Shown: piece by piece, positions 55,067 through 64,000 of the stretch
Position numbering within the stretch: the stretch's first letter is position 1
Layout of the letters: each line of letters begins with the position of its first letter
Assembly: GCA_015179125.1 (NCBI GenBank)
Contig: WHVA01000201.1
Coordinates: 120,137 to 184,136 of the forward strand
DNA from: Gautieria morchelliformis
Taxonomy: Eukaryota > Basidiomycota > Agaricomycetes > Gomphales > Gomphaceae
DNA length: 64,000 nt
Reading direction: 5' to 3'
The notes under the pieces: model-generated
The model's database searches: none
What the model was told of the DNA's origin: nothing
What the model saw: only the letters and a program-made list of their open reading frames with translations
Translations under genes and position numbers: made by a program

Positions 55067-55995
55067 GGAGTTTCTTACATACTCTCAGCTTTACTGTCAC
55101 AGAGCTGTGACTTTAACCCAATATAGCAATAGAACCTTCCACAGCCTTCCAATAGTTTCCAAACCTTTCCTGAAGCTTCTCTAAGCTTCCACAAGGTTCT
55201 TCACAGTAGTAGAAGCCTCTACAAGGTTCCTAGCAGTAGTTACATAAGCTAGATAGATGCAGTATAAATAGCCTGCAGTTTTAGCAGTGAATCAGCCAAT
55301 ACATCATCATCTACTATCCACGTACCTCGTGTGGCTTGCCAAGCTTGCACATCTTACTAAGCTGCTAACCCCAGCTAGGGTTATTACACTTACTTAGTGT
55401 ATTAATTCTCAGTTAAGTAGTTGCATTTCTACTTAGCCACCTGGACTAACACTCCAGGTGAAATTCTGCAGAGTGAGTCTGACAATCGATTTCCTTGTCA
55501 ATTAGCTCTCCAATACCCGAGACGAACTGATCAGTGACTTTCCTGTTCAGTGACTTTCACAAGTCACTTCTTAAACCCTAGTCGCTCGTTTATTGCAGTG
55601 CATTGACTGTAATCTGGTCAGTCCACTTACAAACTCTCTTGTGAAGCCATTCCTATCTTTTTGGAATACTTGGACCCCGATAGTCGTCCTCGAACCTACA
55701 GACTTTTAGTTTATTGTTCAGTGCTTCTAAGAAACGTATTGCCTTCCATCCATATTAACTTGGACTAGTTCTTACGCGGATTGCAACCAAGGTACAAATA
55801 TTAAATTATTTCCGGAGTTGTGCTGCAGCATTGTTTAATATTCTTTGAGTTTCGTATATGACACGTTCTGATAGACCAAAGTGTTAGCTCTGACACCAAA
55901 GTCTTGAAGGGTTCCAAAACAGTCGCCCTGTTATCCTTTTCGTGCGCCAGCGCTTCTTTTTCATTGGGGAGCGATGTGATGCAGAAAGGTGGCGT
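55067..55995 (+). other. Possible LTR or promoter region with TATAAATA; no gene
   Basis: TATAAATA at about 55261 and a long non-coding leader-like stretch suggest an old LTR together with the motif cluster. On the minus strand, TTGGTGTCAGAGC near 55890-55905 resembles an iMet primer-binding site. Ends were not identified. Confidence 0.35.
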
Positions 55996-56688
55996 TGTTA
56001 CGTATCGAGATTTCCACTAAGTCGGAACTGGAAAGGACAGCGGCTTCAACTTATAGGTTGCGCCCCCAATGAACTATCGTCCTAGGTATTTCGGAAATGA
56101 GCCGGAAGTCGGAAAGTACTGGACCAGCTGTTTGGTCGGAACTTGAGTCGGAACTGAGGCGGAAGGCGGAAGACGGAAGGCTGAGAGAGAGACTGAGATC
56201 TTGCTAGACTCGCTGTGCTAAGAACGGGAGATGGAGCGAAGGAAATCAAGTATTGAAGGTGATTATCTGATTGCAGAATAACAGACATACATGAGGGGGT
56301 TTTTATACAAAGCGCAAAGCAACAAGTAATGGTGTTGTACTAAGCAAATTCCGGAGGAAGCGGAAGTCGAGTACAATGTGTGGGAACTAACTAATTGGGA
56401 ACAATGGGACTACAAGGGGGGTTCAGGGTAAGGTAGAACAATGGCAAAGAACAAGGGGTCGGGAAATCATATCTGACAACGAACTACAAGGGTGACCGGA
56501 TATATGGTTTTGATGGATGGCGAGGTGGGTCCGGTGGGTCCGAGTAATAGAGTCGAAAGAACAAGGGAAATGTACAAGGGGCGGAATGTCGGAAATGTCG
56601 GAGGGGCGGAACGTGTGGCGGAACTATTGGAGAGGCGGAATGTATGGCGGAACTGAGGGTCGGAAGTCGGAAATGAACGGTCGTAACA
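55996..56688 (-). repeat. 3' LTR of the chromovirus
   Basis: TGTTACGTATCG...GGTCGTAACA, with inverted 7-bp ends. It contains eight CGGAA in 56091-56182. Confidence 0.95.
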
Positions 56689-56733
56689 GTATCTCCCTTC
56701 TAAGGTCGAGCCCCGCGAGACCACAAGTCGGAA

Positions 56734-56793
56734 TCACGTGACTTGTGAACAAACGCGTCGGAGTTAGAACTATAGGCGGGAAGACAAACGCGT
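56734..56793 (+). promoter_or_regulatory. Promoter-like motifs ahead of the antisense gene
   Basis: TCACGTGA (E-box palindrome) lies at 56734-56741, and two ACGCGT boxes at 56753-56758 and 56788-56793, both inside ACAAACGCGTC. ACGCGT is the MluI cell-cycle box bound by MBF in yeasts. They sit 18-77 bp upstream of the ATG at 56811. Function is inferred from motif identity only. Confidence 0.4.
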
Positions 56794-56810
56794 CTTCTGT
56801 TTACTCCATC

Positions 56811-58016
56811 ATGAGCTCTTCAGTCGATTTCTCTAAAATGTCCAGTGCCGAGATGAAGCAGCATTTTGCTGACATTCTTGCGCAGAAGGAACTGGCCGAG
56901 AAGCGCGAGGCCGAGGAAGCCGCGCGGAAAGAGAGGGAGCGGCTGGAGGAGGAGCGCAAGGAACTGGAGCGTCGGGAGCAGGAACGGAAGGAGAAGGAGG
57001 AGCGTGACCGTAAGCGTCGCGAGGAGGAGTCGCGCGCCCGTGAAGAACAACGGAAACGGAATGCGGCCGAAAAGGCTGCGGAAGAAAAGGCCGTGGCGGA
57101 AAAGGCAGGGAAGTTCCGGGTGAGTCGGAAATGTCGTGGGGAGGTTCCGGAGCTCACAGAGAACTGCCAGAGAGTTGCCGATTCTGAGGGGGAGTCGGAA
57201 GCGGAAAGCACGCCGTCTCCAGAGGGCAAGGGGAAGCAAAAGGAAAGTGCTCCTATGCCGAACGTAGTTGAGGAGCGGAAACGGAGGGCGGACGAGTTCC
57301 AGCAGGCTCGGAAAGAGAAGCTGGCTCAGATACTGGAGTTGCGAGAGCTGGGACCGGAAAATCCTGCGATCCGGAAAAGGAAGTCCAGGGACGGTGAGGA
57401 GGAGAAGGCTCCTTGCGATACGTGCGAGGTTAAGGGCCTGGAGTGCGTGTGGTCGGAAAATCCGCGGGAGACGGCCTGCGAACGGTGCCGGGACAAGAAG
57501 TGCCGCTGCGTGGTGGATGGGTGTGCCGCGAGGGTGGAGCGGAAACGGCGCAGGGTTGAGACCGAGGGGCCTGAAACCCCCAAGTCAAAACCGGGACCAA
57601 GCGGGAAGAAGGCGGAGGGGTTTCCGGTGACCGGAACATCGGAGACAGCGGTGCTGAATCGCTTCAGCATGGCATCTCCGCTGCTAGACATCGCGGAGTC
57701 GCTGAGGGGGATCCGGAAAACCCAACGCGGGATCCGGAAGCTGCTGACGGATATGGCGGTGGTTCAGGAACAGCAGTTGCTGTCGTTCCAGAACCAGATG
57801 ACCGTCATGTCGGCGGTCCTGGAGCAGTTCAAGCGCGAGTACCGGTGGCGGAACGAGATGGTCCGGGAAAGGATGGAACCACGGGTGCAGGAGGAGACTG
57901 AGGCGGAAACGAGGGAACGGTTAGACACGGAGTTGGTGGTCGTCGAGGTAGGAGGGTCGGAAAAGGACCCGGAAGCGGAAAGGGAGGTCGAGGCGGAGAC
58001 CATGAGGGAGGAGTAG
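56811..58016 (+). CDS. Antisense accessory protein of the chromovirus: coiled coil plus Zn2Cys6-like cluster, 401 aa
   Basis: The frame is open from 56745, but the first ATG is 56811 (MSSSVDFSKMSSAEMKQHF), which has a good context. Residues about 25-105 are a highly charged Glu/Lys/Arg coiled coil. Residues about 200-240 hold a cysteine cluster C-x2-C-x6-C-x10-C-x2-C-x6-C (CDTCEVKGLEC and ACERCRDKKCRC), which fits the Zn2Cys6 spacing of fungal GAL4-type factors. A basic KRRR stretch follows. Residues about 300-360 form a second helical region (RGIRKTQRGIRKLLTDMAVV). It lies between the 3' LTR and pol, is transcribed against gag-pol, and ends 122 bp from the pol stop. It has no stop or frameshift although pol does. 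Possible roles are DNA binding, control of the element or capsid interaction; none is shown. Confidence 0.8.
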   Translation: MSSSVDFSKMSSAEMKQHFADILAQKELAEKREAEEAARKERERLEEERKELERREQERKEKEERDRKRREEESRAREEQRKRNAAEKAAEEKAVAEKAGKFRVSRKCRGEVPELTENCQRVADSEGESEAESTPSPEGKGKQKESAPMPNVVEERKRRADEFQQARKEKLAQILELRELGPENPAIRKRKSRDGEEEKAPCDTCEVKGLECVWSENPRETACERCRDKKCRCVVDGCAARVERKRRRVETEGPETPKSKPGPSGKKAEGFPVTGTSETAVLNRFSMASPLLDIAESLRGIRKTQRGIRKLLTDMAVVQEQQLLSFQNQMTVMSAVLEQFKREYRWRNEMVRERMEPRVQEETEAETRERLDTELVVVEVGGSEKDPEAEREVEAETMREE

Positions 58017-58137
58017 GGTGTCGAGGTGACTTGTAGTATTTTTCTTGAAGTGTCGGAAATTAGCATATCGGAATAATAATCGGATTTTCTTTGAATTATG
58101 GCTTGAGAAATGTAAGCAAGCCGTGGTGTCGGAAGGA

Positions 58138-61100
58138 CTAGGGCGCGGAAATGGGGCCAGGCTTGTCAGGATATGACTTGTGGAAATCAGAGACGAGGTC
58201 AGAGGCGTGGTCAAGTTCCGTGGCGGAAATCCACGAAGTTTCTTCGTCGGTGTTTTCATAGCCTGCCCACTTGACTAGGTACTGGAGTTGGCAGCGGTAT
58301 CGTTGTCGAGCTTGGAGTTGAGAATTTCCGAAATCTCATATTCCGGTTCTCCGTCGATGACGACTGGCGGAGGCGGAGGTTGTTCTCGATTCGGAATTGT
58401 ATTCGGAACTGCGGCTCAAGCATAGAGACATGGAATACCGGATGTACTGCGCGCATATTGTCAGGAAGTCTGAGGGTGAAAGAACGACTGCCGGCCTTAG
58501 CGATGATCTCGTAAGGACCGAGGTATTTCTCAGAGAGCTTCTTCGAGGGGCGAGTGGTGCGGAAGTTTTCCGCTTTGACAAAGGCTTTGTCGCCTATCTC
58601 GAATGCCGGTTGCGGGAGGCGTTTCCGATCGGCGGAAGTTTGGTATCTCTTCTGGGCAGCGGTAATGTTCTCTCGGAGGTGCTGGTGAAGGTCGTCAAGT
58701 TCCACAACGAAATCTCGGGCTCTTGCAGAGGCGAGGTCGCGTTCGGGTGGATGGCGAGATTCGGGTGGTAGCCCTTGTTGGCATAAAAGGGTGAAATTCC
58801 GGTGGTAGCGGAAGGCGCGTTGTTGTAGGCAAATTCCGCGAGCGGAAGAAGGTCGGACCAATTGCTATGTTGGTAGTTGCAATAGACGCGGAGATACTGC
58901 TCAAGGGTCTGATTAGTACGTTCCGTTTGTCCGTCTCCTTCGGGATGATAACCGGAAGTGAAGTGGAGCTTCATGTCGAGAGCCTTTCCGAGGGTGCGGA
59001 AAAAGGATGACACGAATTCGGATCCACGGTCGGAAGTGACATGGGAAGGGATTCCGTGCTTGGAAAAGACGTGGAGCACAAAGAGCTGTGCGAGCTGGGC
59101 GGAAGTTATGGTGTCGTAGGTCGGAATAAAGATGGACTGCTTTGTAAGGCGGTCAACGATCACTAGAATGGTATCATAGCCGGATGACTTAGGAAGTTTC
59201 TCAATGAAATCCATGGATATCGAATTCCAGGGTTGATCCGGGATCGGAAGTTGCTTCAGGAGGCCGTAGGGTTTGTGACGTTGAGGCTTGGCTCGCATAC
59301 AGGTGGTGCATGACTTGCAGTAGTCTTGGACCATCGTGCGGAGGAGAGGCCAAGTATAGGTGCGTCGGATTATGTCGAGGGTCTTGTTCTGGCCTTGGTG
59401 TCCTGAGAGCGGATGATCGTGGCTTTGCTGGAGCACGCGAAGTCGTAGATCGTTGGTGTCCGGAACGTAAATCCGGGACTTGTACCGGAGAAATCCGTCG
59501 GAATCGAGGGACCATCCAGGACTGGTGGGGTCATCGAGGTGGGCTGCGGAGGTGGGGTCGGAACTGAGTGCGGATCGGATGTCGGAATGGAGAGACTCGG
59601 TGTCCATAATAATTGAGGCGCGGAGTAGCGGAAACTGCAATGCTGTGGCACGCAGGGACGATGCCAGTTGCTCAGTAGAGAATACTGGGCGGAAATTGTG
59701 CGGATTAACGCTGGCATAGTCGCTACTTCCCTCTTTTGGGTAGACGTCCCAACGTCTAGTGAGCGCGTCGGGTTTTGCTCCGAGCTTTCCGGGGCGGAAG
59801 CGGATTACCATATTGAACTGTGAGAGATATTCAGACCAGCGGACTTGACGGCGAGTCAAAATCTTAGTGGTTGCAAAATACTCAAGGTTCTTATGATCCG
59901 TTACAACGTCGATCGGATAAGTTGGACCTTCGAGGTAATGTCTCCAGATTTTGAAGGCTTCGAAAATCGCAAGTAGTTCCTTATCGTGGACGTCGTAGTT
60001 GAGTTCCGGGGCGGAAAAGGTGCGGGAATGAAAGGCGATCGGATGAATTTCTCCGTCGTCGGGTGAAATGATGGAAAGAATGGCGGCTAGCGCGTAGTCA
60101 GAAGCGTCGGTTTCGAGTACAAGTTGGGCATCAGGAATCCAGAAACCGAGTATGGGAGCCGTGGTGAAGGCCGATTTGAGAGCTTCAAATGCGGAACGGC
60201 ATTCCGGTGTGAAATTCCATGGGGCACCCTTCCTGGTGAGACGCGTGAGCGGAACAGTAATGTCGGAAAAATTATAAATGAAACGCCGGTAAAAGTTGGC
60301 GAAGCCAAGGAAAGACTGCACATCCTTAACACGTCGGGGTTCCGGCCATTCTTGAATTGCCTTGACCTTGTCCTCTGCCATGGTAAGACCTGTTGGAGAG
60401 AGGATGTAGCCGAGGTATTCGACCGTGTCGCGATGCCATTCGCATTTCTCTGCTTTTGCGTAGAGATGGTGTTTGCGTAGGCGGCGGAGTACTTCGCGGA
60501 CATGTTCCCGATGTTTTTCCGGTGTGTCGGAATAGATGAGGATGTCGTCAATGTAGACTAAACGCATACGTCGAGGAGGTCGGAAAATACGTCGTTCATG
60601 AATCGCTGAAAAGCGGCGGGAGCATTGGTTAGACCAAAAGGCATGACAGTCCACTCAAAAGCACCGTAGCGGGTGCGGAAGGTGGTTTTCCACTCGTCAC
60701 CTTCCCGGATGCGGACAAGGTGATAAGCGTGCCGGAGGTCAATTTTGGTGTAGATCTTCGCCCTGCGGGGGTGTCGAGTAAGTCGGAAATGCGCGGAAGC
60801 GGATATTTGTCCTTTTTAGTGAGGGCATTGAGTCCGCGGAAATCGACGCAGAGGCGGAGAGATCCATCCTTCTTCTTGACGAAGAGGACCGGAGCGCCGT
60901 GCGGAGACAGCGAAGGGCGGATAAAGCCCATGTTGAGATGTTCATCGACGAACTCTCGGAGAGTTAGGAGTTCACTTTGCGAAAGGGAGTAGATCGGTCC
61001 AAGGGGCGGAGATGCTCCTTCTTCCAATCTATCTTCAAGTCGTAAGGTCGATGTTCAGCAGGTTTGTCGGCTTTGGCCTTATTGAACACGTCCGGGAAGT

Positions 61101-61840
61101 CACGATATTCTTCCGGAACTGAGCTCATGTCGACCGGGCGGAAGTCGAGGCGGAACGAGCCTTGACTGAAGCCGAATCGGAGAGGTGAAGCTGGAAAACG
61201 GTCGTATCTTCTTGCCGTTGCAATACGCGGAAAGCGGTGGCGGAAACGAGCGCAATTCGAGGAGCTTCGAGGGGCGGAGGTGCTAAAGCGGGACCGGAGT
61301 GCGGAACTGAATCCACGAGCGGAGTTGCAGAAGAGGCCTGAGCCATCTTTGCGGACGACGTCGGAATAGACGGAAGTTGATCCGGGGTACGGAACTGTAT
61401 TTGACCCAATGCCCAGTTAATCGACGGATTATATCGGGTGAGCCAATTGTGTCCTAGTACAACGGAACAGCTAGCATCTAGCGGAGTAACGTAAAACGTA
61501 ACTTCATGGTTGTCCCCAGTAGCGAAACGGATAGACAGATCCACAACTTGGGAAATTCCCGTGTTGGAAGACCCGTCGAAAAGGCGGAGCGGAATAGTCG
61601 GAATGTTGCGGGTCGGAAGTTTATGTTTCAAAACAAAGTCGGAATCGAGGAAACAATGAGTCGAACCGGAGTCGACCAATGCTGTAAACGGGGGTGCGGA
61701 AATGGTGTCGGAAGTGAGCGGAACAGAGAGAGAGTCGGAGGACGAAAGAGCGGATGCGTTGAGTTTAACCTCGTTTGTCGCACGAATGGGGTCAACACAG
61801 CCCTCGCTCGTGCGGAGGCCGGAGGACTGCTGACTATTTT
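58138..61840 (-). pseudogene. Chromovirus pol: protease, RT, RNase H, integrase, chromodomain, with frameshifts
   Basis: Pol follows gag in the +1 frame. Protease has LVDSGSTHCFLDSDFVLKHK near 61685. A one-base deletion near 61037 shifts the frame just before [18 protein letters not shown]. Another lies near 60770 in a C run, and a third near 60567 just before [11 protein letters not shown], the RT active site. RNase H (ETDASDYALAAIL, HDKELLAIFEAFK), the zinc finger (HDHPLSGHQG...CKSCTTC) and the integrase core (SMDFIEKLP, TSDRGSEF, NQTLEQYL) are intact in one 686-codon frame to about 58740. Further shifts lie near 58740 and 58300. A chromodomain (YLVKWAGYENTDEETSW) ends at the TAG at 58138-58140. 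Five or more indels, several in homopolymers, make this copy inactive as read. Confidence 0.9.
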
Positions 61841-63273
61841 TTTGAATCCGCAGCGGGAACCGCTTCGGATTTCTCTTCCGTCTTTGCTGCGCGGCCCTTG
61901 GCCTTAGCAGCGGAGGCGGAAGCGCGAGTGCAGTCGCGAGCGACGTGACCTCCTTTGCCGCAGAAGAGGCAAAGGTTGTTGTCCATGCGACGCTGGCGTT
62001 CTACAGGGGTTAGTTTTCCGTCCTTCCCAAGTTTGTCGGAAAGATCCGGGGTACTCTTCCGGGCGTTGGTGTTAGAACCAGAGGCCTGGTTGTTCCGAGG
62101 GGTGTTGTTGTTGTTCCGGTTGCCGGAGTTGGATCCGGAACTGTTGTTGTTGTTGTTTCCGGAGTTGGTGTTTCCGGAATTGGTCTTCTTCTTGTCTTTA
62201 TCAGACTTCTTGTCAGAAGACTTGTCGTTCTTGCTCTGGGCGGAAGTTTCACGAGCAATCTCGGAGTGTCTTTCCCAGTAGCGCGAATCGATGGATTGGG
62301 CGAGGTTGCGGAGGTCGGTAAGGGTGGCGGGTTTTCCGACGCGGGCAATTTCATCCTTGATGCGGGATGGCAAGCCCATGTAAAACTGGCGTCGGAGTGC
62401 GGCTTCTCCCCATTGGACTCGAGGAGCGAGCTGCTGAAACGTGACGATATATTTAGCTATCTTATGAGTGTCTTTCATGCGAAGCTTATCGAGTTCGTTT
62501 TCCGCATCGGCTTCCATATCAAATGGTCCGAAGTTGCTGCGGAGTTCGGAAATGAAATTGGGGTAATCGTCGGCCCAGTCGACGAGAGCGAACGGATCCA
62601 TGAGGGCGGGTTCGAAATAGTCGAGCGCCGTGCCTCGGAGATAGGAAAGGGCATAATTGACCTTTCGTTCGTCGTCGGGAAAGGCGTCGGGACGATCACG
62701 GAAATTGAGTTGAAGCTGAACCAGAAATGGCTGGAGCTTCTTGGGGTCGGAACCGTCGAACTGATCTGGTTCGCGGACCTTTGTCTTGGGGCGTGGTGGT
62801 GCTTGGGCCGGGCGCTGGAGTTGTCCGGCTAGCATGGCGATGGCTTGTGCAAGATCCGGAACTGGCGCGGGCGGAACTGGGTTGGCGGGAATCTGAGGTG
62901 GAATTGGAGGTGGAGGACCGCCGGGAGGACCGCCTGGGGGACCGCCGGGTGGGCCGCCATGAGGGCCGCCTGGAGGGCCGCCTGGAGGTGGTCCTGGTGG
63001 AGGTGGTGGTGGTGGAGCTGGGCGTCGGAATGACGCTGCTGTTTGTTCGCCGCTGCTACTCGTCGAATTCCCGTCGTAGTCGGGATTGTCGTCGGGATTA
63101 GCGTCGGGAACTTCTTCGAAACGTTGCGGAAAAGCATCGGAAAGCTCATCGTCGGCACGAGAGCTGCTGGAGGGTTCCGCGTGCCTTGGTGCTGCGGATC
63201 TAAGATTGCCAAAATAAGAGAGAGCTTCGACAGCTCCTGCTCGAGCTGAAGTAGCTGTGGTACGAGGAGGCAT
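61834..63273 (-). CDS. Chromovirus gag, intact, 479 aa
   Basis: The ATG at 63273 lies only 33 nt from the 5' LTR. The N-terminal third is serine- and acid-rich, then holds a proline/glycine run of repeated GGPP units (about residues 82-125). The capsid domain covers about 150-330 (REPDQFDGSDPKKLQPFLVQ, ELDKLRMKDTHKIAKYIVTF). An asparagine/serine linker leads to the zinc knuckle CLFCGKGGHVARDC and an acidic tail. It ends AAA AAA TAG, and pol continues in the +1 frame, so a frameshift at this A7 run could make gag-pol. Gag assembles particles and binds element RNA. No damage was seen. Confidence 0.93.
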   Translation of the reverse strand: MPPRTTATSARAGAVEALSYFGNLRSAAPRHAEPSSSSRADDELSDAFPQRFEEVPDANPDDNPDYDGNSTSSSGEQTAASFRRPAPPPPPPPGPPPGGPPGGPHGGPPGGPPGGPPGGPPPPIPPQIPANPVPPAPVPDLAQAIAMLAGQLQRPAQAPPRPKTKVREPDQFDGSDPKKLQPFLVQLQLNFRDRPDAFPDDERKVNYALSYLRGTALDYFEPALMDPFALVDWADDYPNFISELRSNFGPFDMEADAENELDKLRMKDTHKIAKYIVTFQQLAPRVQWGEAALRRQFYMGLPSRIKDEIARVGKPATLTDLRNLAQSIDSRYWERHSEIARETSAQSKNDKSSDKKSDKDKKKTNSGNTNSGNNNNNSSGSNSGNRNNNNTPRNNQASGSNTNARKSTPDLSDKLGKDGKLTPVERQRRMDNNLCLFCGKGGHVARDCTRASASAAKAKGRAAKTEEKSEAVPAADSKK

Positions 63274-63306
63274 AGTGATAGTTATCGGGTGGGAATCAGA
63301 TAATAC

Positions 63307-63998
63307 TGTTACGTATCGAGATTTCCACTAAGTCGGAACTGGAAAGGACAGCGGCTTCAACTTATAGGTTGCGCCCCCAATGAACTATCGTCCTAGGTAT
63401 TTCGGAAATGAGCCGGAAGTCGGAAAGTACTGGACCAGAGGTTTGGTCGGAACTTGAGTCGGAACTGAGGCGGAAGGCGGAAGACGGAAGGCTGAGAGAG
63501 AGACTGAGATCTTGCTAGACTCGCTGTGCTAAGAACAGGAGATGGAGCGAAGGAAATCAAGTATCGAAGGTGATTATCTGATTGCAGAATAACAGACATA
63601 CATGAGGGGGTTTTATACAAAGCGCAGAGCAACAAGTAATGGTGTTGTACTAAGCAAATTCCGGAGGAAGCGGAAGTCGAGTACAATGTGTGGGAACTAA
63701 CTAATTGGGAACAATGGGACTACAAGGGGGGTTCAGGGTAAGGTAGAACAATGGCAAAGAACAAGGGGTCGGGAAAACATATCTGACAACGAACTACAAG
63801 GGTGACCGGATATATGGTTTTGATGGATGGCGAGGTGGGTCCGGTGGGTCCGAGTAATAGAGTCGAAAGAACAAGGGAAATGTACAAGGGGCGGAATGTC
63901 GGAAATGTCGGAGGGGCGGAACGTGTGGCGGAACTATTGGAGAGGCGGAATGTATGGCGGAACTGAGGGTCGGAAGTCGGAAATGAACGGTCGTAACA
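63307..63998 (-). repeat. 5' LTR of the chromovirus
   Basis: 692 bp, the partner of 55996-56688; CGTAACA is followed on the minus strand by GTATTATCTGATTCC. No match to a standard tRNA 3' end was recognised there. Confidence 0.95.
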
Positions 63999-64000
63999 GG

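Larger units (their letters stand above)
55996..63998 (-). mobile_element. Ty3/gypsy chromovirus, nearly complete (8.0 kb), minus strand
   Basis: LTRs at 55996-56688 (693 bp) and 63307-63998 (692 bp) begin TGTTACG and end CGTAACA. They differ at about seven positions (about 1%). The left flank is GGCGT; only GG of the right flank is in the window, which agrees with a duplication. The order on the minus strand is gag, protease, RT, RNase H, integrase and chromodomain, followed by an oppositely oriented extra gene. The whole element is saturated with CGGAA/TTCCG. Pol has several single-base deletions, so this copy may be defective or mis-sequenced. Confidence 0.95.

Noticed and set aside
56745-56810. 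N-terminal extension of the antisense gene from 56745
   Set aside because: The base triplet at 56745 is GTG, not ATG; the first ATG in frame is 56811.
56801-57239. Serine/arginine-rich minus-strand frames of about 140 codons
   Set aside because: They are shadows of the charged coiled-coil gene on the plus strand and show no independent motif.
62829-63212. Histidine/glutamine-rich frame opposite to and overlapping chromovirus gag
   Set aside because: It is produced by the repetitive GGPP coding run read in another frame.

Overview
The window is eukaryotic and looks like a transposon-dense accessory region of a basidiomycete (agaricomycete) genome. The evidence is short GT-AG introns of about 42-95 nt, a DUF6533 seven-helix-type gene family, gene fragments of a fungal chitin synthase, phosphomannose isomerase, mitochondrial Obg GTPase and midasin, and fungal Ty1/copia, Ty3/gypsy and LINE elements. 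The species cannot be named from the sequence; a Rhizoctonia-like fungus is only a guess. No rRNA, tRNA or CRISPR was seen.

Layout. 1-3.8 kb: the end of a DUF6533 gene copy, then a minus-strand copia remnant (PBS and LTR at 3541-3810) split by a 1.28-kb solo LTR. 3.8-7.3 kb: an old repeat, then a hAT-like element (4700-7290, 8-bp TSD) that itself holds a second TIR element (5211-7049) carrying a protein-kinase-like gene. 7.3-10.5 kb: a dispersed non-coding repeat (family R) and a midasin fragment. 10.6-17.4 kb: two DUF6533 gene copies in tail-to-tail inversion; the first has an intact, very young copia element (10778-15273, TSD ATTTC) in its second intron. 17.5-23.7 kb: family R repeats, one broken by a 2.96-kb CMC-like transposon (18616-21579, TSD AGGC) carrying fragments of three host genes, plus a third DUF6533 copy. 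23.8-42.5 kb: a graveyard of joined copia and gypsy pieces with a second solo LTR (36762-38026, TSD GGGAT). 42.5-51 kb: more R repeats, a second intact hAT-like element (44611-45638, TSD ATGTTATC), tandem repeats and a broken multi-exon gene. 51.8-52.9 kb: a plausible unidentified host gene. 53.3-55 kb: a LINE 3' end and a dense TCACNTGA cluster. 55996-63998: a nearly complete 8-kb gypsy chromovirus on the minus strand with about 1% LTR divergence.

The most notable features are (i) the gene-carrying CMC-like element, (ii) an antisense, intact 401-residue coiled-coil/Zn2Cys6-like ORF between pol and the 3' LTR of the last gypsy element, (iii) saturation of two gypsy elements with the pentamer CGGAA/TTCCG on both strands and in all contexts, and (iv) retroelement primer-binding sites that match tRNA anticodon arms rather than tRNA 3' ends, including one matching tRNA-Lys(CUU).

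How the parts work together: this is mostly mobile DNA acting on mobile DNA. Exact target-site duplications give the nesting order, and single mismatches within duplications are CpG transitions, which suggests cytosine methylation followed by decay. The probably functional units are the copia polyprotein (11080-15102), the last gypsy gag and antisense ORF, and perhaps the gene at 51850-52914.
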